64,000 nt of DNA from Salvia splendens. Its lineage: Eukaryota > Streptophyta > Magnoliopsida > Lamiales > Lamiaceae. The notes below the pieces were generated by a model that made no database searches, was not told the DNA's origin, and saw only the letters and a list, made by a program, of their open reading frames with translations. Below are positions 1 through 13,060 of the stretch, piece by piece. Location: the NCBI RefSeq assembly GCF_004379255.2, contig NC_056048.1, positions 3,348,001-3,412,000 of the forward strand, read 5' to 3'. Position 1 is the stretch's first letter, and every line of letters begins with the position of its first letter. The position numbers and the translations under genes are program-made.

Positions 1-653
1 TTTGATGTGGACAAAAGTTAAATGGAATATGAGACCTACTTTTTTATATTAGTTTTATAATAAAATGTAATTGAAGTGAGTAATTAGTGGAATGTGAAAC
101 CTATTTACCATTTATTATAAAAGTAAATTGTGACTGTATTTCAATAAGTATGCCTTGAACTAAACTCATCAAATCTGAGTTCTGAACAAGGAGACTAGCT
201 GATGTTTATTAACTTGTATCCAACATGCTGAATAATTATCAAGTGTGGTTTCTTATTATGTTGAAATTATTGTCCAAAGTTCTCAATATCCCCAAGATCA
301 ACATCAAAAGTATTTATAAAGATGCCCATCACTGAAATCGAAATCGAAATCGAAATCAAGAGAAATGTAATTAGCACAGAATTTCAAATGTAGCTGAATG
401 ATAATCAGCACAAGTTGGTTGAGGGTGTTGTTCAGTTAATAATTATTCCATGAACAATCTAGTTTATAATCCCCTATGATGGGTACAACATAAAAACAAT
501 GTGGTTCTCGTCCTTTGTTCTTCTTATAAGCGCAAGCGTCTGGCCAGATGTTATGCGCCTCCAGATTTGATTAATTCACCCAAATTCACCTCAGCACAAT
601 GTAAAGCTTCAGGCATGTGACCTCCTTCCTCCCACAATTTCTTCATCTCAACT
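1..653. other. 3' flank of the eIF4B-related gene; small GAAATC repeat
   Basis: No coding region is supported here. The stretch lies just downstream of a minus-strand stop codon and probably holds that gene's 3' UTR and poly(A) region. A perfect four-unit GAAATC microsatellite sits at 334-357. Confidence 0.5.
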
Positions 654-3600
654 TCAGTAACCATTGATCTGAGGCCTTGGTGTTGGGCCCGCAAGTCTGG
701 AAAAGGGTATCTGGTTGCGACCAGGGATGCCTCTAGGACCAGACGCTCGATCAGGAGCAGTTGGATCTGATACTGATTTTGAGAAGGCCTGGGCCAGCTC
801 AACTGCAGATGCTGCTTTCCCATAACGTATGGGGGCATCAGTTGGTGCTGGCTTGCCATCCTCAATAGGTTTTCGCCATGTCTCTGGAGATGGAGCCCTG
901 TCCTGTGGGTGTTTTGGTTGCTGGTTCCGATGCTTCTCGGCATCCTTATTATTTCTCCAAATTTCGCTTTGCTTGTTCCTCCTTTGTGAATCGCTGCTCT
1001 CAACATCCAGCGGGTTTTCTCGCCTGTTAGTGTATTTAGCCATCCTTTGATTGGTAGGAATAACTTCAGATTTTTCGCTGTAGCGTGCAGAAGATCCATG
1101 CGTGAATGCATCACCCTTTGGAGAAACTTCCTTCACCCTATAAGTGTAATAAATGCAAATAAAATACAAGAGTCATTTTTATGAATGCCTAAATATGAAG
1201 TATAGCCAGATGTGCAATAACATTCAAAGCTGCACACAAGTAACCAAATACCTCAATCCAGGTTGACCTTCGTAGTTGTTTAAGTCATCTTCAACCCCAC
1301 GTGCCTTAAGAACCTGCCACAATTCCAGCAATTCTTAACAAAAGCAAAGGCAATACGAGCCTTGAAACAATATGAATTGATTAGACGAGACAGAATTTAC
1401 ATATCCCTCTTTTTCTAATGAGAAAAATGCTCAAATACACCCAGAGCTTTGAGATTATTAAATTGAAGTATTGAGATTCTTTGTTTTCTGAAACAGTATT
1501 CAGATTCTTTGTTTACAACTACAAGGAGTAAACAAGCTTTCTGAAATTATATAAAAGTGAACTCACCAATTCCCGAGGCCGAGCTTCCCCAAAAACAGTC
1601 CCTCTAGAGCAACAAAGCAAAGCAGAAAATATGTCAGAAGTAATACCTCCTACTGGAGACAAGGATAATTCAAACAGAAATACGCACACAGATAAAGTTG
1701 TTCCGGAACAAAGTAAGTGCAGCCAGTTCAACCATTTTATTTTAGTGCAAAATCAGATAAAAAATTTCAATTCAGTGGACCCAACAGATTTGTGTTATAT
1801 TCATTTTCCATGTAAAGTGCAAACAATGAGCAGTGTGAAACAAAGGCTTCAAGGAAACCATACATTTTCTGGCAAGTATAACATAGCTTATCCAAACAAA
1901 ATATTAACAAGCTTTCAAATAAACAAGGAACCTCAAGAAATAGCTATAATTCAATTAAGTCCTTCCCAAAATGGCAATAGTACCTAAACTGCTGCATCTA
2001 ATTCTCTTATAAACGTTACCTTCAAGAAAAAGAAATAACTGAAATTCGACTATTTGGGCATTACAAAGTAAAGATTATATTATAGAATTTTAAGGGTACA
2101 AGAAAATCAGATAAGGATGATCCATGCTGGCTCATTGCTCAAGATGTGACTCTGGGTGCAACTGCAACATCATCCAAATTTTTCTTGTTCTTTTAAGCAC
2201 ATTGTTTTCTCTTTTTCAAAGCCACCAGATTTGATACACCTCAACAGTCAAGATTGTCAGTTTATCAAAATAACTAGACACATTTGGAGTAGCTGCAATG
2301 AAAATAAACAAATAAACTGGGTAGCAAACCACCAATCAAGTCACAAATTCTGCAAAAGGAAAAACAATAGTGGATAAACAAATCCATTTCAACTAAAATT
2401 GCCTACCTCACCCCCTCTTCCGTCCATAGGCAATATTTAACTTTTGTATAGGTTTTAATCTTCAATTAATCTGCGACCCACTCCCTATAAAGGGACAGAA
2501 ATTACACCCACTAGGCCATTACAAAGGAAACAGTCATAGCCATAACATTGTGCTTTTTATTGAGCCTGTAAATGGGGATTTTATCAAACCACAGCTTTAC
2601 ACAATCACCCCCAACCTCATCCCACGTACTTGTGCATACTTCATATATGATTTATGCTTAAGGGTATTAGATTATATATGACCATGCCAGAAACAATTTC
2701 AGAAAAGCAAAGCCCAACATCAGCATCCACTAAAGACTAACCTAAATTATATCATAAAATTCTTATAAAGCATATATATCTCTTCACACCCCTCCATAAA
2801 TTCCATTAGTCCCTCTATCTGACAGCACATAATTACTAGAATGATATTGACTATGAGTATCTTATCTTGGCAGAGACCTGATAAATCAAACAGATATCTC
2901 CATACAAGATTTGACAGAAAAATAAAGAGATAACAACAAATTCAAAATAATCTAAAAGAAAAGAAAATACAAACTCTGAACCTTTTGACTTCTTTGTTTC
3001 CTTCCAGTTGCTCATGGGACTGTGATCGTGGCTTCAAATTCAGTTTTGGGCGCTCTGGAGCTCGATCACCAACAATAGAGTTTTTAACTTCATGGTTGTC
3101 CTCCATGTGGAGATTATCACTAGTCTGCTCATATCTCTGAACTCAAAAATAAAAACGGAAATGCAATGTTAAAGCTAAACTATGAAGTATAAATATTTAA
3201 ATAAGATTTGAAGCCTTTTTCACAAATTTACCTGCTTTTGATCAATTGGAGATTCTATATTTTCCAATGGTTTAGATCTTGGAAGTAATTTGAGCTTAGG
3301 TCTTTCTGAAGATTCTGAAGAAAATGTTGACTGAATTGACTGGAAACCGTTAGCAGTAGCAGGAGTGCTTTTCTCATATGAATCCACACGTACGGCAGAT
3401 TTTTCCCTATCATAAGCTTGTGGCACCTCCCTTCCACCACCGTGAAATGTTAGACTTCTTTCGGCATGCACAACCAAACCAACGTCTTGATAGTCTGAGC
3501 CAGGAACCACATCTAACCTATTGTAGGTTTTCCTAATGTGTGCACTACTAGAATTATACTCAAACTTCCCCTCAGTTTCAGGATGTCCAAAGACTGCAGC

Positions 3601-4740
3601 ATCTTTTTGAGGATTAATTTGTTGGTTTGAGCTCCACCGACCAGATGAGATCTTCTCGAGTGCACTGGCATGGGCTAACTTTGTCTCGGCCTCTGGAGCA
3701 GACCATGCAGCAGCTGCAGGCTCTTTCGTGCTAGATGCCTCCTTCCTTATGCCCCAGGCATTTGGATGTGATCCAGCCACTGATTGCCCAGCATTGCCAC
3801 CAACAACTGGATAACTCGACCTAGAACTGCGACTGCCACTTAAAGTTTGATTGTTGAACTTCGAATTATGCACTTCAACAACCCTCCCTGCATAAGAGCC
3901 ACCAGTGGAGCCAGCTGATAGCTGAGACACAGGAATTGAAGGACTACTACCAACTCTAGCACCAGATATAATATTCTCTGTCTTATGCTCCATCACGCGA
4001 CTGGGTTGAGCACGAAAGCTTTCGTCAGCAATTGTTCTGCGAGGGCCTGAACCACCATCCAAAGGCTTGCGCTCATCCTCATCAAAATTACGACCTATAT
4101 GGGAACTATGACTTAGAAATGGGGATTTTTCATCAAGGGCCCTAGCTGAGCCCGCAGATGCTGGCCGCAACCGATGTTCAGGCCTTCCTGCCGAGTTACC
4201 CCATGACATCTGACGATCAAATCCACCACGATCAACGGGCCTTGCAGTCCTGTTAAAATATTATGTATGATATAAGTGACTAGAGTTTACTCTATAATTT
4301 CTACAAAAGGCACAACCTTATATACCATCATAACTCACACGATTCAGTCAAGCTAAACAATAATAAGGGTTTTGCAATTCAAAAGTTTCAGAAAACAGAA
4401 ACTCGCATACCAGATAGTGAGATAAAATCCAAAGCCTCATTCACCAAGAACTTTAAGTCTTTCTTCACCAAATATAATAATGGCACACATACCTTAAGAT
4501 CTATTGCAAAAAGGATCAACCGTATAAAAAAAAGTAATCATAAGCGGCTACATGAGATGCGTTGTGAAATATCCAAGCAGATTCAGAAGACCAAGATATA
4601 GCAAAACACATTCCAAAATAAATTGTGGAAAACGACCAAAATTCAAATAAATTAACGCAAAACCAGACTCACACGCCGGGTGCAGAGGGAAGAGGGAGAT
4701 CGGATGGAATCGAGCCGCCGTGAAAATCCTTCAGCGTCAT
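654..4740 (-). CDS. eIF4B-related protein (six exons, 607 aa)
   Basis: Coding exons on the minus strand are 4673-4740, 3232-4249, 2982-3136, 1567-1603, 1252-1313 and 654-1137. All have GT-AG borders and add up to 608 codons with matching phases. The N-terminus reads MTLKDFHGGSIPSDLPLPSA. The protein is low-complexity and rich in Ser, Arg, Pro and Gly, with two RPKL(K/N)LxPRS repeats (ends of exons 2 and 3), a GTVFGEARPRELVLKARGVE box across exons 4-5, and a C-terminus ending RLAGPTPRPQINGY. These boxes are known from plant proteins annotated as eukaryotic translation initiation factor-related and resemble the RPxL-PRS and ARPRELVL blocks of plant eIF4B. A role in translation initiation is inferred from the family. 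No folded catalytic domain is visible. Start choice: first ATG of the conserved N-terminal motif. Confidence 0.75.
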
Positions 4741-5748
4741 CGTTGCCTTCTTCTTCAACATTTTCCCCTCACTTCCGCTCTCCAAAAATATCGAATTAAT
4801 GGGATTGTATTATACCAATTTATAAATATATATATACGGATTAAACGAATCTCTACAAATCTATTAGCAAAGATATTAAAAAAAAGGACGAGAAGAAAAA
4901 CCCTAGGACAGATATATCTGTCACGGAATCGATAGATAGCAATTTATGGAATCAATCAAGGGCAGAAGAAGGTTAAAGGTAGAAGCAATTTCAGATTTGG
5001 GGGAAGGGTTTGGAAACCGAGTGTTGTACTTTTACCGAAATTTCATTTTCTATTTCCTCCGCTTTCCCGTGTTGTACTTTCACAGAACACTGCCACGCGT
5101 TCTCGATTTTTTTTTCATTTTCACATTTGAAAATAAATATGCTAAAATTAAATGTTGCCATTATTAAATAGATCTTCACTTGTTTAAAAATGGAAAATCC
5201 AAGATTCAACACTGCATTTAATTATACTAACTCCAAACCTTGGTATTTTCTCTTTTAGGATGAAACAAAATTGAAAATACTGTAATTAGCATCTGAAGTC
5301 GATTCAACAATGATTTCAACATTTCTTGTTTCGGAAAATCATGTCAATATTATTATCTTACTATAAAAGGCTTGGAGTAATATATGGTTGATAAAAAATC
5401 ATTTAATTCAGTATTTTGATTTCCGTAATTTGGTGTCTGATGGATGGTTATTTATGACATCAAATTTTGATTGTTTATTTAAAATTACTAAGTACTACTA
5501 CTATTCACAATTTCTTTGGTAAGGTTTTTTTTATACAAAAGTTAAACTTACAATTGAAAGAAATTTAAGAAATAACAAAAATATATATTTTATGAATTAA
5601 TTGCATTTAAATATACGAAGTTCATCAAAAAATTGGTGAGGTAAAAAATACTAAATGAACATTTTAATTTTTTATTTTTTTGTAAATTAGTGTAAGTTCA
5701 AATTCCGTTGTTCAAAACTAATAAGTGGAAAACTAATCAAACCTATGT
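4741..5748. other. Intergenic, AT-rich
   Basis: This holds the 5' UTR and promoter of the eIF4B-related gene at its left end and the 3' flank of the zinc-finger gene at its right end. Short ORFs on both strands have no recognisable domains. I see no repeat or RNA gene. Confidence 0.4.
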
Positions 5749-7525
5749 TCAACACTTATATAAGACCACAAAGCAAGGAAGCAGAGCTCTGGGGCTGAGC
5801 AAATAGAGCTCTTCACCAACTTTCCCAGCAACCAAATCGAAACCGGATTCAACAGCCATTTCCTCCATACTCTCGACCGGTCTATGCACCCTTCCGGCTA
5901 TCACTCTACAAACTATGAGGGCCTTTCTCAACGACGAATCCCCCTCCACCATCTCGATGGCTCTCCCACTTGTCGAAGCAGTGAACACTCCCTCTTTCTT
6001 TGCCACGAACCCGTCTCTTAGGATTTGGCACACCCTGCACTTCTCTGAAGTGCAGAGGCCGGACGACCCCTTGAGGCCGAGGGTGCACTCCACTGTCGCA
6101 CCGTGGAATCTCAGCAGCTCGTTCCCATCGGCCAGGCAACGGGGATGCTTTTTAGCTAGCTTGTTTGCTCTGATTTTCACTAGCTCTCGGTATTCCTCAA
6201 ATTGTGCTAATGTTCGTTGCATGTTGTGCACCTTCAGAATCCTCTCGATTTTGTCGAGCCTCGCTCGACATATTATCTCCACGATTCTTCGGGAAGAGTC
6301 TCCCTCGCCGAGTTCACTAACTAAAAACACAGAGACGCAATGATTTAGTAAGACGTTCATGCAAAAACACTTGAATGTCAAGTACTCATACCATTCGTGC
6401 CTTTACCACAATTATTACAGAAATTTTAAATCTTAAAACACTTACACTATTCACATATACATAAACGATTAAGTTTTGCGATTTTCATTAAAACAACTAC
6501 AAGTTAATAATTGACAAAAAATCATAGTACTAGTTAGAAAAAAATTACTCCCTCTGTTTGAAGAATAGAAGTCCCTTTTTATCATTTTGGTTAGTTGAAC
6601 AATAGAAATGTCTCATTTTGCTATTTTGACTTGTCTGCTAGTAAGAGTCTTATAAACCTCGCATTTCACTGACTTATTCTTCTCATATCCCAATATAAAA
6701 CTAATGTACTATAGTATATAAAAGTAAGATTTACATTTCTCTAACTTCTTCAATTTACATTTCTTGAAACTAAGTGCAAAAAAATGAGACACTTTTATGT
6801 GAACGAATAAAGCATGTAACTGAAAAATATGATTATTTTTACAATTCAGATTTTATTATAAAAAAAATGTCATGTGTCAGCACATTAATTGGGCACATAA
6901 AAGCGTGCTTAGGAAGCTGCGACAGCATGCTTTAAGCACGCACGCTTTTCCCTCCCTAAGCACGCTGATGCTAATGCTCTCGGCCCCGAACCAAACCACA
7001 TTAAATGAAAAGTTGCAAACCTGCGTGTTTAGAGAGATGATGCGCCTCAACAGCTTCCCATCTAACAAACTGGTCGCCACATTTAGGGCAGAAGGGGCAT
7101 CCGAGCGAAGATCTCGGCCTTGTGGAAGCGACACCGCCCCTTCTCGACAACCTCCTGACCGGGCTGCCCAAAACAACCGGCTTATGCCCCACGTGAAACC
7201 CGACAAAATCAGAGCCACCGCGTATTTTCAGTTCGCAAGTAGCGCTATCAAGCACAACATGATGCGTTATCGGGTTGTGAAGCTCGCTGCTTCCGATGGA
7301 TCTCGGGCTGCTGATCCGCGGCTGCTTCTCCTCCGTATGCCTCTTGCTCCCATTGATCACGTCTTTCAGATTCGCAATTGACCTCGAACAGCCACACCGC
7401 CCGCTGCCAACGCCACTCGGCTTCTTCGTGCTCGGATTCTTGCTTCCAGTGTCCGGATCATGGACATCGGCTTCGTGTGATCGGCATTTCATCGACCTCC
7501 GTAGACCAATCCAAACAGCCGGCAT
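5749..7525 (-). CDS. C2H2 zinc-finger protein of the plant At2g29660/At1g11490-like family (two exons)
   Basis: Exon 1 is 7021-7525 (ATG at 7523-7525) and exon 2 is 5749-6320. The splice joins GCA G and TT AGT to give KHAVSELGEGDSSRRIVEII, the family's most conserved block. An in-frame ATG lies nine codons upstream (7550-7552), but relatives begin MPxVWxxLxxSxxC, matching MPAVWIGLRRSMKCRS, so the inner start is preferred. One C2H2 finger is visible: CPKC-x12-HHLSKH. An N-terminal GCSRSIANLKDVI-GSKRH box and an NPITH box precede it. The C-terminal half carries HPRCLADGNELLRFHGAT and CTSEKCRVCQILR, a region said to be distantly related to PARP-type folds in this family. The 5' half is GC-rich. 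Molecular function is unknown, and nuclear location is only inferred from the finger. Confidence 0.8.
6546..6811. mobile_element. Degenerate Stowaway-like MITE in the zinc-finger gene intron
   Basis: The left end TACTCCCTCTGTTTGAAG and the right end, read in reverse as ATTCGTTCACATAAAAGTGT, resemble the Stowaway terminal CTCCCTCCGTCCC plus AAAAGTGTCTC pattern. The interior is AT-rich and non-coding. The ends are diverged and the exact target site is uncertain. Confidence 0.35.
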
Positions 7526-7552
7526 TTTTGGCTTGTTTGATTTCTTGATCAT

Positions 7553-9040
7553 AAATATATGTTCACAGCGAGTGTGAAGAGAGAATACATGGAAAACATT
7601 GATGTGGAAGATATACGCAATAGTGAGTATATGAGGAAATATAGAATTATTTATTGCTAATATATTAAGATTTGAGACTGTAGATATGAAAGATTAGGCC
7701 ACAAATGGTAAGGATTTCGAATGACATTGCACGTTTTTTCGAAACAGAGCAATACAGAAATTAGCCTGCCAAAATTATAGGAGTAAAAAAGTCATTATTT
7801 TGAGATAAAATATTGCAACAAGAATGGATAACTAGCTCTATTCAATAATTCAATCCCTTGGAAAATGAGGGACCAAACTCGCCACCTAATTTATTAAATT
7901 TATGAAAGAGATGCTTTCTCTAATGTGAGTTGTTAACAGAAAATGACAGTTCTTGAGTATGTGACAAATATAATAAACACATACATATAAATCGTACTTG
8001 ATTTCGAAGAATTTTACGTAGGGTTGCACTCTTGTACGTGCGGGTCAAACTCGCTCCGGACCTTGTTTTATCTCCATGTTAGCACCACCAACCTCACTAG
8101 TCATCAATTCTACTGGGAAAATGCAGGACACAACGATCAAGAGCTGCCCAAGACAAGAGCAAATCTGACACTATTAAAGCAATTTATTCAGTTCAATATA
8201 AATGTTTAGGTTCCTCAATTCATTGAATCATTATATGAGTCAAATTCAATAAAGTGTCGAGGAAATACTCTCATTTATGATACATTTAAATGCTCTACCA
8301 ACCCAGGCCATGCTTTACATTAACTAGGCACATGCCTTCCTGCCCAGATTCACCCCCACAGACCAAAAATGATCAGAAATTCAATTTTCCATACGTTTAG
8401 GATAATAATTGATGCATCAGTGCGTCATAAAGCCTAATCAACTAAAATCATCACTCAAACAAATTAGTAACACAGCAACATGCACTCAGACCACGATTCC
8501 CCACAGACAAAACTGGACAAGATGTACATTTGGAAGAAAAGGAGAGGAAGATAAGACCTGTTTAACAAGAAAGATAGAAAAGTAAAGATCAATTACTTCA
8601 TTAGGGCCGCCCAGAATAAAGGTGCAACATAGCATATTGATATAGAAACCAAACAAATACAGCCAAATTCATACACACATCACATTCCTTTTACTTCCAA
8701 AAATAGAAAACTGCAATCATGAAAATCAGTTGTGGTCAGAGATGTAATTTGATGTATGCATAGAGCAACCTGAGCTAAGTAACCACTATACATCCGCGAT
8801 ATAAAGCTCAGCGAAGTTCCCCTCTGCTCAATTCTACAGAGATTCAGTTCCGAAATCCACATAACTTTGTATAAAGACACAAAACATACAGCCAGATAGA
8901 GTGGATTACATTTAAGCTATTATGATGTCTCAAACACACAAACATTACAAGTCGAGGAAGCAGGTGATATAACATATCAGTGCATACAAAGCTTTACTAC
9001 TTATGACTTTAGTGGAGAACTTCTATGATAGAACATCAGC
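7553..9040. other. Intergenic; 3' flank of HSA32
   Basis: No ORF here shows a domain. The right few hundred bases are likely the HSA32 3' UTR. The segment around 8024-8209 has a short plus-strand ORF without recognisable similarity, which I do not call a gene. Confidence 0.4.
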
Positions 9041-11324
9041 TTAGAATCGGTAATATGATGTACCAAGAACAGATACATGATCCTTGTCCAGGTTACAGCC
9101 GCGGAGACATTCCAGATCCATGACTTGAGAATGATCCACGAAAAGATTTACCTTAAGACATATTAGACACAAAACTTTAGACATGCTGCAAATAAAAAAT
9201 GAAAAAGGAACAGGTATTGGAAAAGGGGATTAGAAGGAATTACATGTGGACCATATTGTTTGATAAACCACTCAGACGTCTTAGGATTTGATGCTTCAAA
9301 CATGGTTTTTTCTAGCCCCAAACGGCTCACGACTTTTGCTATAATGTCAGCCCTCACAGAATCTGCTTGTCTACAGACATCATCAGCATCAATCATTATC
9401 ATGTCTGCTCCAGCTTCAAGGCATCTCTCTGCCCTCCTAATCAATAGATTCACATCCTCAACAAGCTCTGAAGAATAAGGAAACAATATTAGTCTATGTA
9501 GCTTGGCTGATATTGCACCATAACCTTCACTATCTATGTTCTGATAGCAGCTTAGATTTGGGCATTAAAGCATTATGTGAGGGATTTCTTAAAACTATCG
9601 AGAACTTTATAAGAGCGCATCTATCTAACTTCATCCAACAGGTGATAATCCTACTGTGACTAGTCTAATATAAAGATGATAAAACACAATTAACATAAAG
9701 ATGATAAAACATCACTCCAGATTAGTTGAGTGACTGACTTAATAACCTGATTTCTAAAGGCAATAATGTGACGGTGTATGCTCGTTTAATGAAGCAGACG
9801 GCTATTGTCATTTGGAATGATCTACTGAAGGATATAAGTATATCAAAAAGGCTATAAAAATTGGAGATCCAACTGTCTCTTGTAATCTTATTTTGTCAAC
9901 CCTCTTGCTTTAGCTAATTGCTATAGTGATTTCTACCTTATTTGTGAATCCAAGGATCCATACCAATAGAATGCTTTCAAACTAAATAATCTGATGTTAT
10001 CACTTTCCACAAAAGAACTTAACAGAGAGAAGAATGCCCTCAACCCTACCCCTTTTAACACTGAGAGCCCGTAGTCCTATGAAATGCTTGACGTATAATA
10101 CAGGCATTACAGGTGCAACTTCACTGGTAGAAGTAGAACATTAGCTAATCCATGGTGCTATTATAGCTCTAACAAGTTAGAGTGCTCACCAGATGTTCGC
10201 TGCACAGGGACCGTGTAAGATCCATATGCTCTGTCACCACTCATAGGTATATCTGACTTGTTAAACTTCACAGCAAACAGCGGCTTAGCTCTGAGGCCCC
10301 CCGTTTTGACAAGCCTCACATATCTCAGAAGAATCTCTTCAGGAATTCCAAGTGAGCCAGCATCAATCTCAATGGTGTCAAATCCCAATTCTTTGCATTC
10401 CTATGACATAATTGCATATTTATCACAAGGAAGTAGTCATATAATGATATGTAATTCAGTAACAGGAAAAATATCAACAACATTACCTCAATATAGTCTT
10501 TGAAAGCAGAAGGACCTCCGCGCTGTAGGTATTCAGCCCAGTCCCCAGTGCTAACGTACACATTGTGCTTATGTGCCAGGTTAGTCATTTCTTTGATGTA
10601 ACTCTTAGGTATCAAACTATGAGAGCCTCCAGCAAACTTGAGACCATCAACAAATTGCCCCATAGAGTCAAAAACATCCTGTGCCAAAAAGGTTCATGTC
10701 AGGTTACAGAACTATTAAGCAGCAAATTGCACAATTTGACAATCTAAGCCCAAATAATGATTCAATTAAATTAGTTGGCAATGGAAGCAATTCTACTTGA
10801 GGGGCAACACCGACTAATTGTTGTCTAATAACCAGAATTTCTATTAAAACATACAAAGTTAAGCCATAGATTTTCACGACCTCATAATCATTGCTTCCAT
10901 TGCCAACTAATTTAATTGAATGGAAGTGAATGAATCATAATGCACACAAAATTAAGTCCGAAATTTGAAGAAAAATGGAAGTGAATGAATCATAATGCGA
11001 AACCGTCACCTCTGATCTGATAAACATACTTCGGAATTCCAAATCAGTAAAAGATTAAAAGGAGAGATGAGCTTGGAGAAACTTGAAATCGAAGCACCGC
11101 TAATACCACAATTACCAGTTAAAATACTTACCAAACAGATTAGGACGAGAAATTAAAAGGAAATAATGCAGTGATGATTCAGTGGATCAAGGGGAAATTA
11201 CCTGGAGGAGATTTTGGGAGAAAAGAGAGTGATGAGGTCCCCTCATTTCAGTGACACCATACCTCCTAGGCTTCTCCGGTCGATCTTCTTCTTCGAAGAG
11301 TGTCTTCCATCGATAACTTGTCAT
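9041..11324 (-). CDS. HSA32: HEAT-STRESS-ASSOCIATED 32 (phosphosulfolactate synthase-like, five exons, 286 aa)
   Basis: Minus-strand exons are 11202-11324, 10487-10678, 10190-10400, 9244-9467 and 9041-9151, totalling 287 codons with consistent phases. The N-terminus MTSYRWKTLFEEEDRPEKPR and the core LLQDVFDSMGQFVDGLKFAG, VYVSTGDWAEYLQRGGP, GFDTIEIDAGSLGIPEE, LEAGADMIMIDADDVCRQ and the end DHVSVLGTSYYRF are diagnostic. The fold is a TIM barrel of the ComA/phosphosulfolactate synthase family. In Arabidopsis HSA32 extends acquired thermotolerance and works together with HSP101; its enzymatic activity is not established. The predicted length matches the Arabidopsis protein. No broken exon or missing block was seen. 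A perfect HSE core lies about 140 bp upstream of the ATG. Confidence 0.92.
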
Positions 11325-11465
11325 TTTCTCCTCCTTCTTTTACCCCTTCTTTGACAACGAATTTCAATAGTATGTGATACGCATTTGATTTGAAGGTGGA
11401 ATATAGCTGACATACAAAGAGGTAGGAGAGAGCGTCCATTGATGGTTGTAGAAGTCTGGAGCACC

Positions 11466-11473
11466 TTCTGGAA
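11466..11473 (-). promoter_or_regulatory. Candidate heat-shock element of HSA32
   Basis: TTCTGGAA is a perfect TTCnnGAA core about 140 bp 5' of the HSA32 start. A TATA-like CTATATTC (read on the minus strand) lies between it and the start near 11400. Neighbouring GAAG, GGAG and TTTC steps could extend it imperfectly. The functional assignment rests on HSA32 being a known heat-induced gene. Confidence 0.4.
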
Positions 11474-12367
11474 ATATTTCATTTTATTTATTTTAATGGA
11501 TAATGATAAATTCATTCGAAATAGCTACCCTTTTCTTTCTTTTTTCTTTTTCTTTTTGAAAAATGGCAACATTTATTCTAGTCTATGAGCTAAGATTAAA
11601 TTCTTATATTACTAATTCATGTAAGTGCGTTCAAAAATTAAATTACAAAAATAAAAATCACATAATTTCCCTTTAATTAGCATCTACGTGTATTTTGTGT
11701 GAACAATTAAGCAAATAAATTAAATGAAAAATACAAAAGAACAAAACTCTGAGAAGGACACGCAGATATTTAATTGTTTTTGACAGTTAACTTTCTTTTA
11801 TTTTCTGCAATTGATAACTTCTTTGCACATAAGTTTTGAAAAAATGATTATTTGCAAAATAATTTTAGCAAGAGAATTATAGTCACACGCATTTATTATG
11901 TTGTGTTTATTATGACTTCATCATGATTTGATTTTCACTACCAGTGATTCTCAAAAGCCTATTTACATCATGTACTAGGACACAAATATTCAGATTGTTA
12001 TAAAATTAAAATAATCAAAATCCAAACATTATAGTAGTAGTAGTTTTTTCCCAGATTATCTTTTCACAAGGAAAAATCACCTACTGTCAAAGATAAAATA
12101 CAGTTGTATTATGTTCAATTATAGGAAATACTATGTTTAAAGGATGAATAGAGAAGATGGGGATGGAGTAAGGTGTTCGCAGGTCTAGTCTGGAGATGCA
12201 CTGCTTTTCTTCCTCGCCATTAAAGTTAGACAAAAGAAACCTTTTCTACTCCAAGAATCAAACCCAGCTAATCCACCTCCTCTTTATTCTGATTCCTCTA
12301 CATTCAACAAGGATATATACTCAAAGCCTACACAGTTCCGACATCCATTCATTCCCAAGAAACAGCC
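11474..12367. other. Shared intergenic region between divergent HSA32 and DUF1218 genes
   Basis: AT-rich sequence with no coding potential. It serves as upstream region for both divergently transcribed neighbours. A TATATAC motif at about 12311-12318, some 50 bp before the DUF1218 start codon, is a plausible TATA box for that gene. Confidence 0.4.
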
Positions 12368-13060
12368 ATGGCCAAGAACATGGATTTCCTTGTATGTCTG
12401 CTAATCATGGCTCTGGACATCATAGCCGGGGTTCTTGGCATACAGGGCGAGGTTGCTCTGAACAAGGTTCGTCTTTCCATCTCACTCCCACTTCAATTGC
12501 TGTAATAACATTAACATCTGACTTGATGTGTATAGGTTCAAAACCTGAGGGTATGGATATTCGAGTGCCGGGATCCCAGCTACGAGGCTTTCAAACTTGG
12601 GCTGGCTGCGGTGGTGATGCTGTGCCTGGCACACATTGTAGCCAATCTGCTGGCGGGATGCGTCTTCATCAGCTCCAAAGAAGAACTCGACAGGGCTTCA
12701 CCTAATAAGCAACTCGCTGCTGCCTCCCTCATGATGTCATGGTATTTGATTATCTGATTGTTTAGCTCGGTGATTCTAGACACTGTTGAAACTAAGGTGG
12801 ATCCTGACAGGATTATGTTGGGGATTGCATTCATCCTGCTGATATCGGGAGTGTTGTCAAACTCGAAAACAAGAAAGAACTGTGGGATGAGCCATCAGCA
12901 GCAGCTGTCGATTGGAGGGATCCTGTGTTTCATTCATGGACTGTTTGCGGTTGCCTATTATGTATCTGCAGCTGCTGTTCTTAGAGATGAACGGAATCCG
13001 CATCAACAACACAACCACGCCCACCAACCCAAACCAGATCAGCAACCACTTCCTGCCTGA
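12368..13060 (+). CDS. DUF1218 membrane protein (VCC/DESIGUAL-type family, three exons, 184 aa)
   Basis: Exons are 12368-12466, 12536-12741 and 12811-13060, giving 185 codons including TGA. The N-terminus MAKNMDFLVCLLIMALDIIA is a hydrophobic signal anchor, and three further hydrophobic segments follow: LGLAAVVMLCLAHIVANLLA, WIMLGIAFILLISG, and GILCFIHGLFAVAYYVSA. Conserved family features are the early CRDPSYEAF segment, the SW before TM3, NSKTRKNCG-SHQQ, and SIGGILCFxHG. The tail is hydrophilic and His/Gln/Pro-rich. Choosing acceptor CCTGACAG at 12810 restores the family sequence SWIMLGIAF; an earlier AG at 12765 would give an intron of only 24 bp. Arabidopsis members VCC/DEAL affect vein patterning and leaf symmetry. 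The specific role of this copy is unknown. Confidence 0.83.

Noticed and set aside
829..1050. Plus-strand ORF opposite the last eIF4B-related exon
   Set aside because: Shadow of a real coding exon on the minus strand; no recognisable domain.
8024..8209. Small plus-strand gene
   Set aside because: 61-codon ORF without domain, splice context or conserved start; chance is sufficient.
12742..12765. 24-bp intron GTATTTG...GTTTAG in the DUF1218 gene
   Set aside because: Far below plant intron size. Using the acceptor at 12810 gives a 69-bp intron and restores the conserved SWIMLGIAF sequence.
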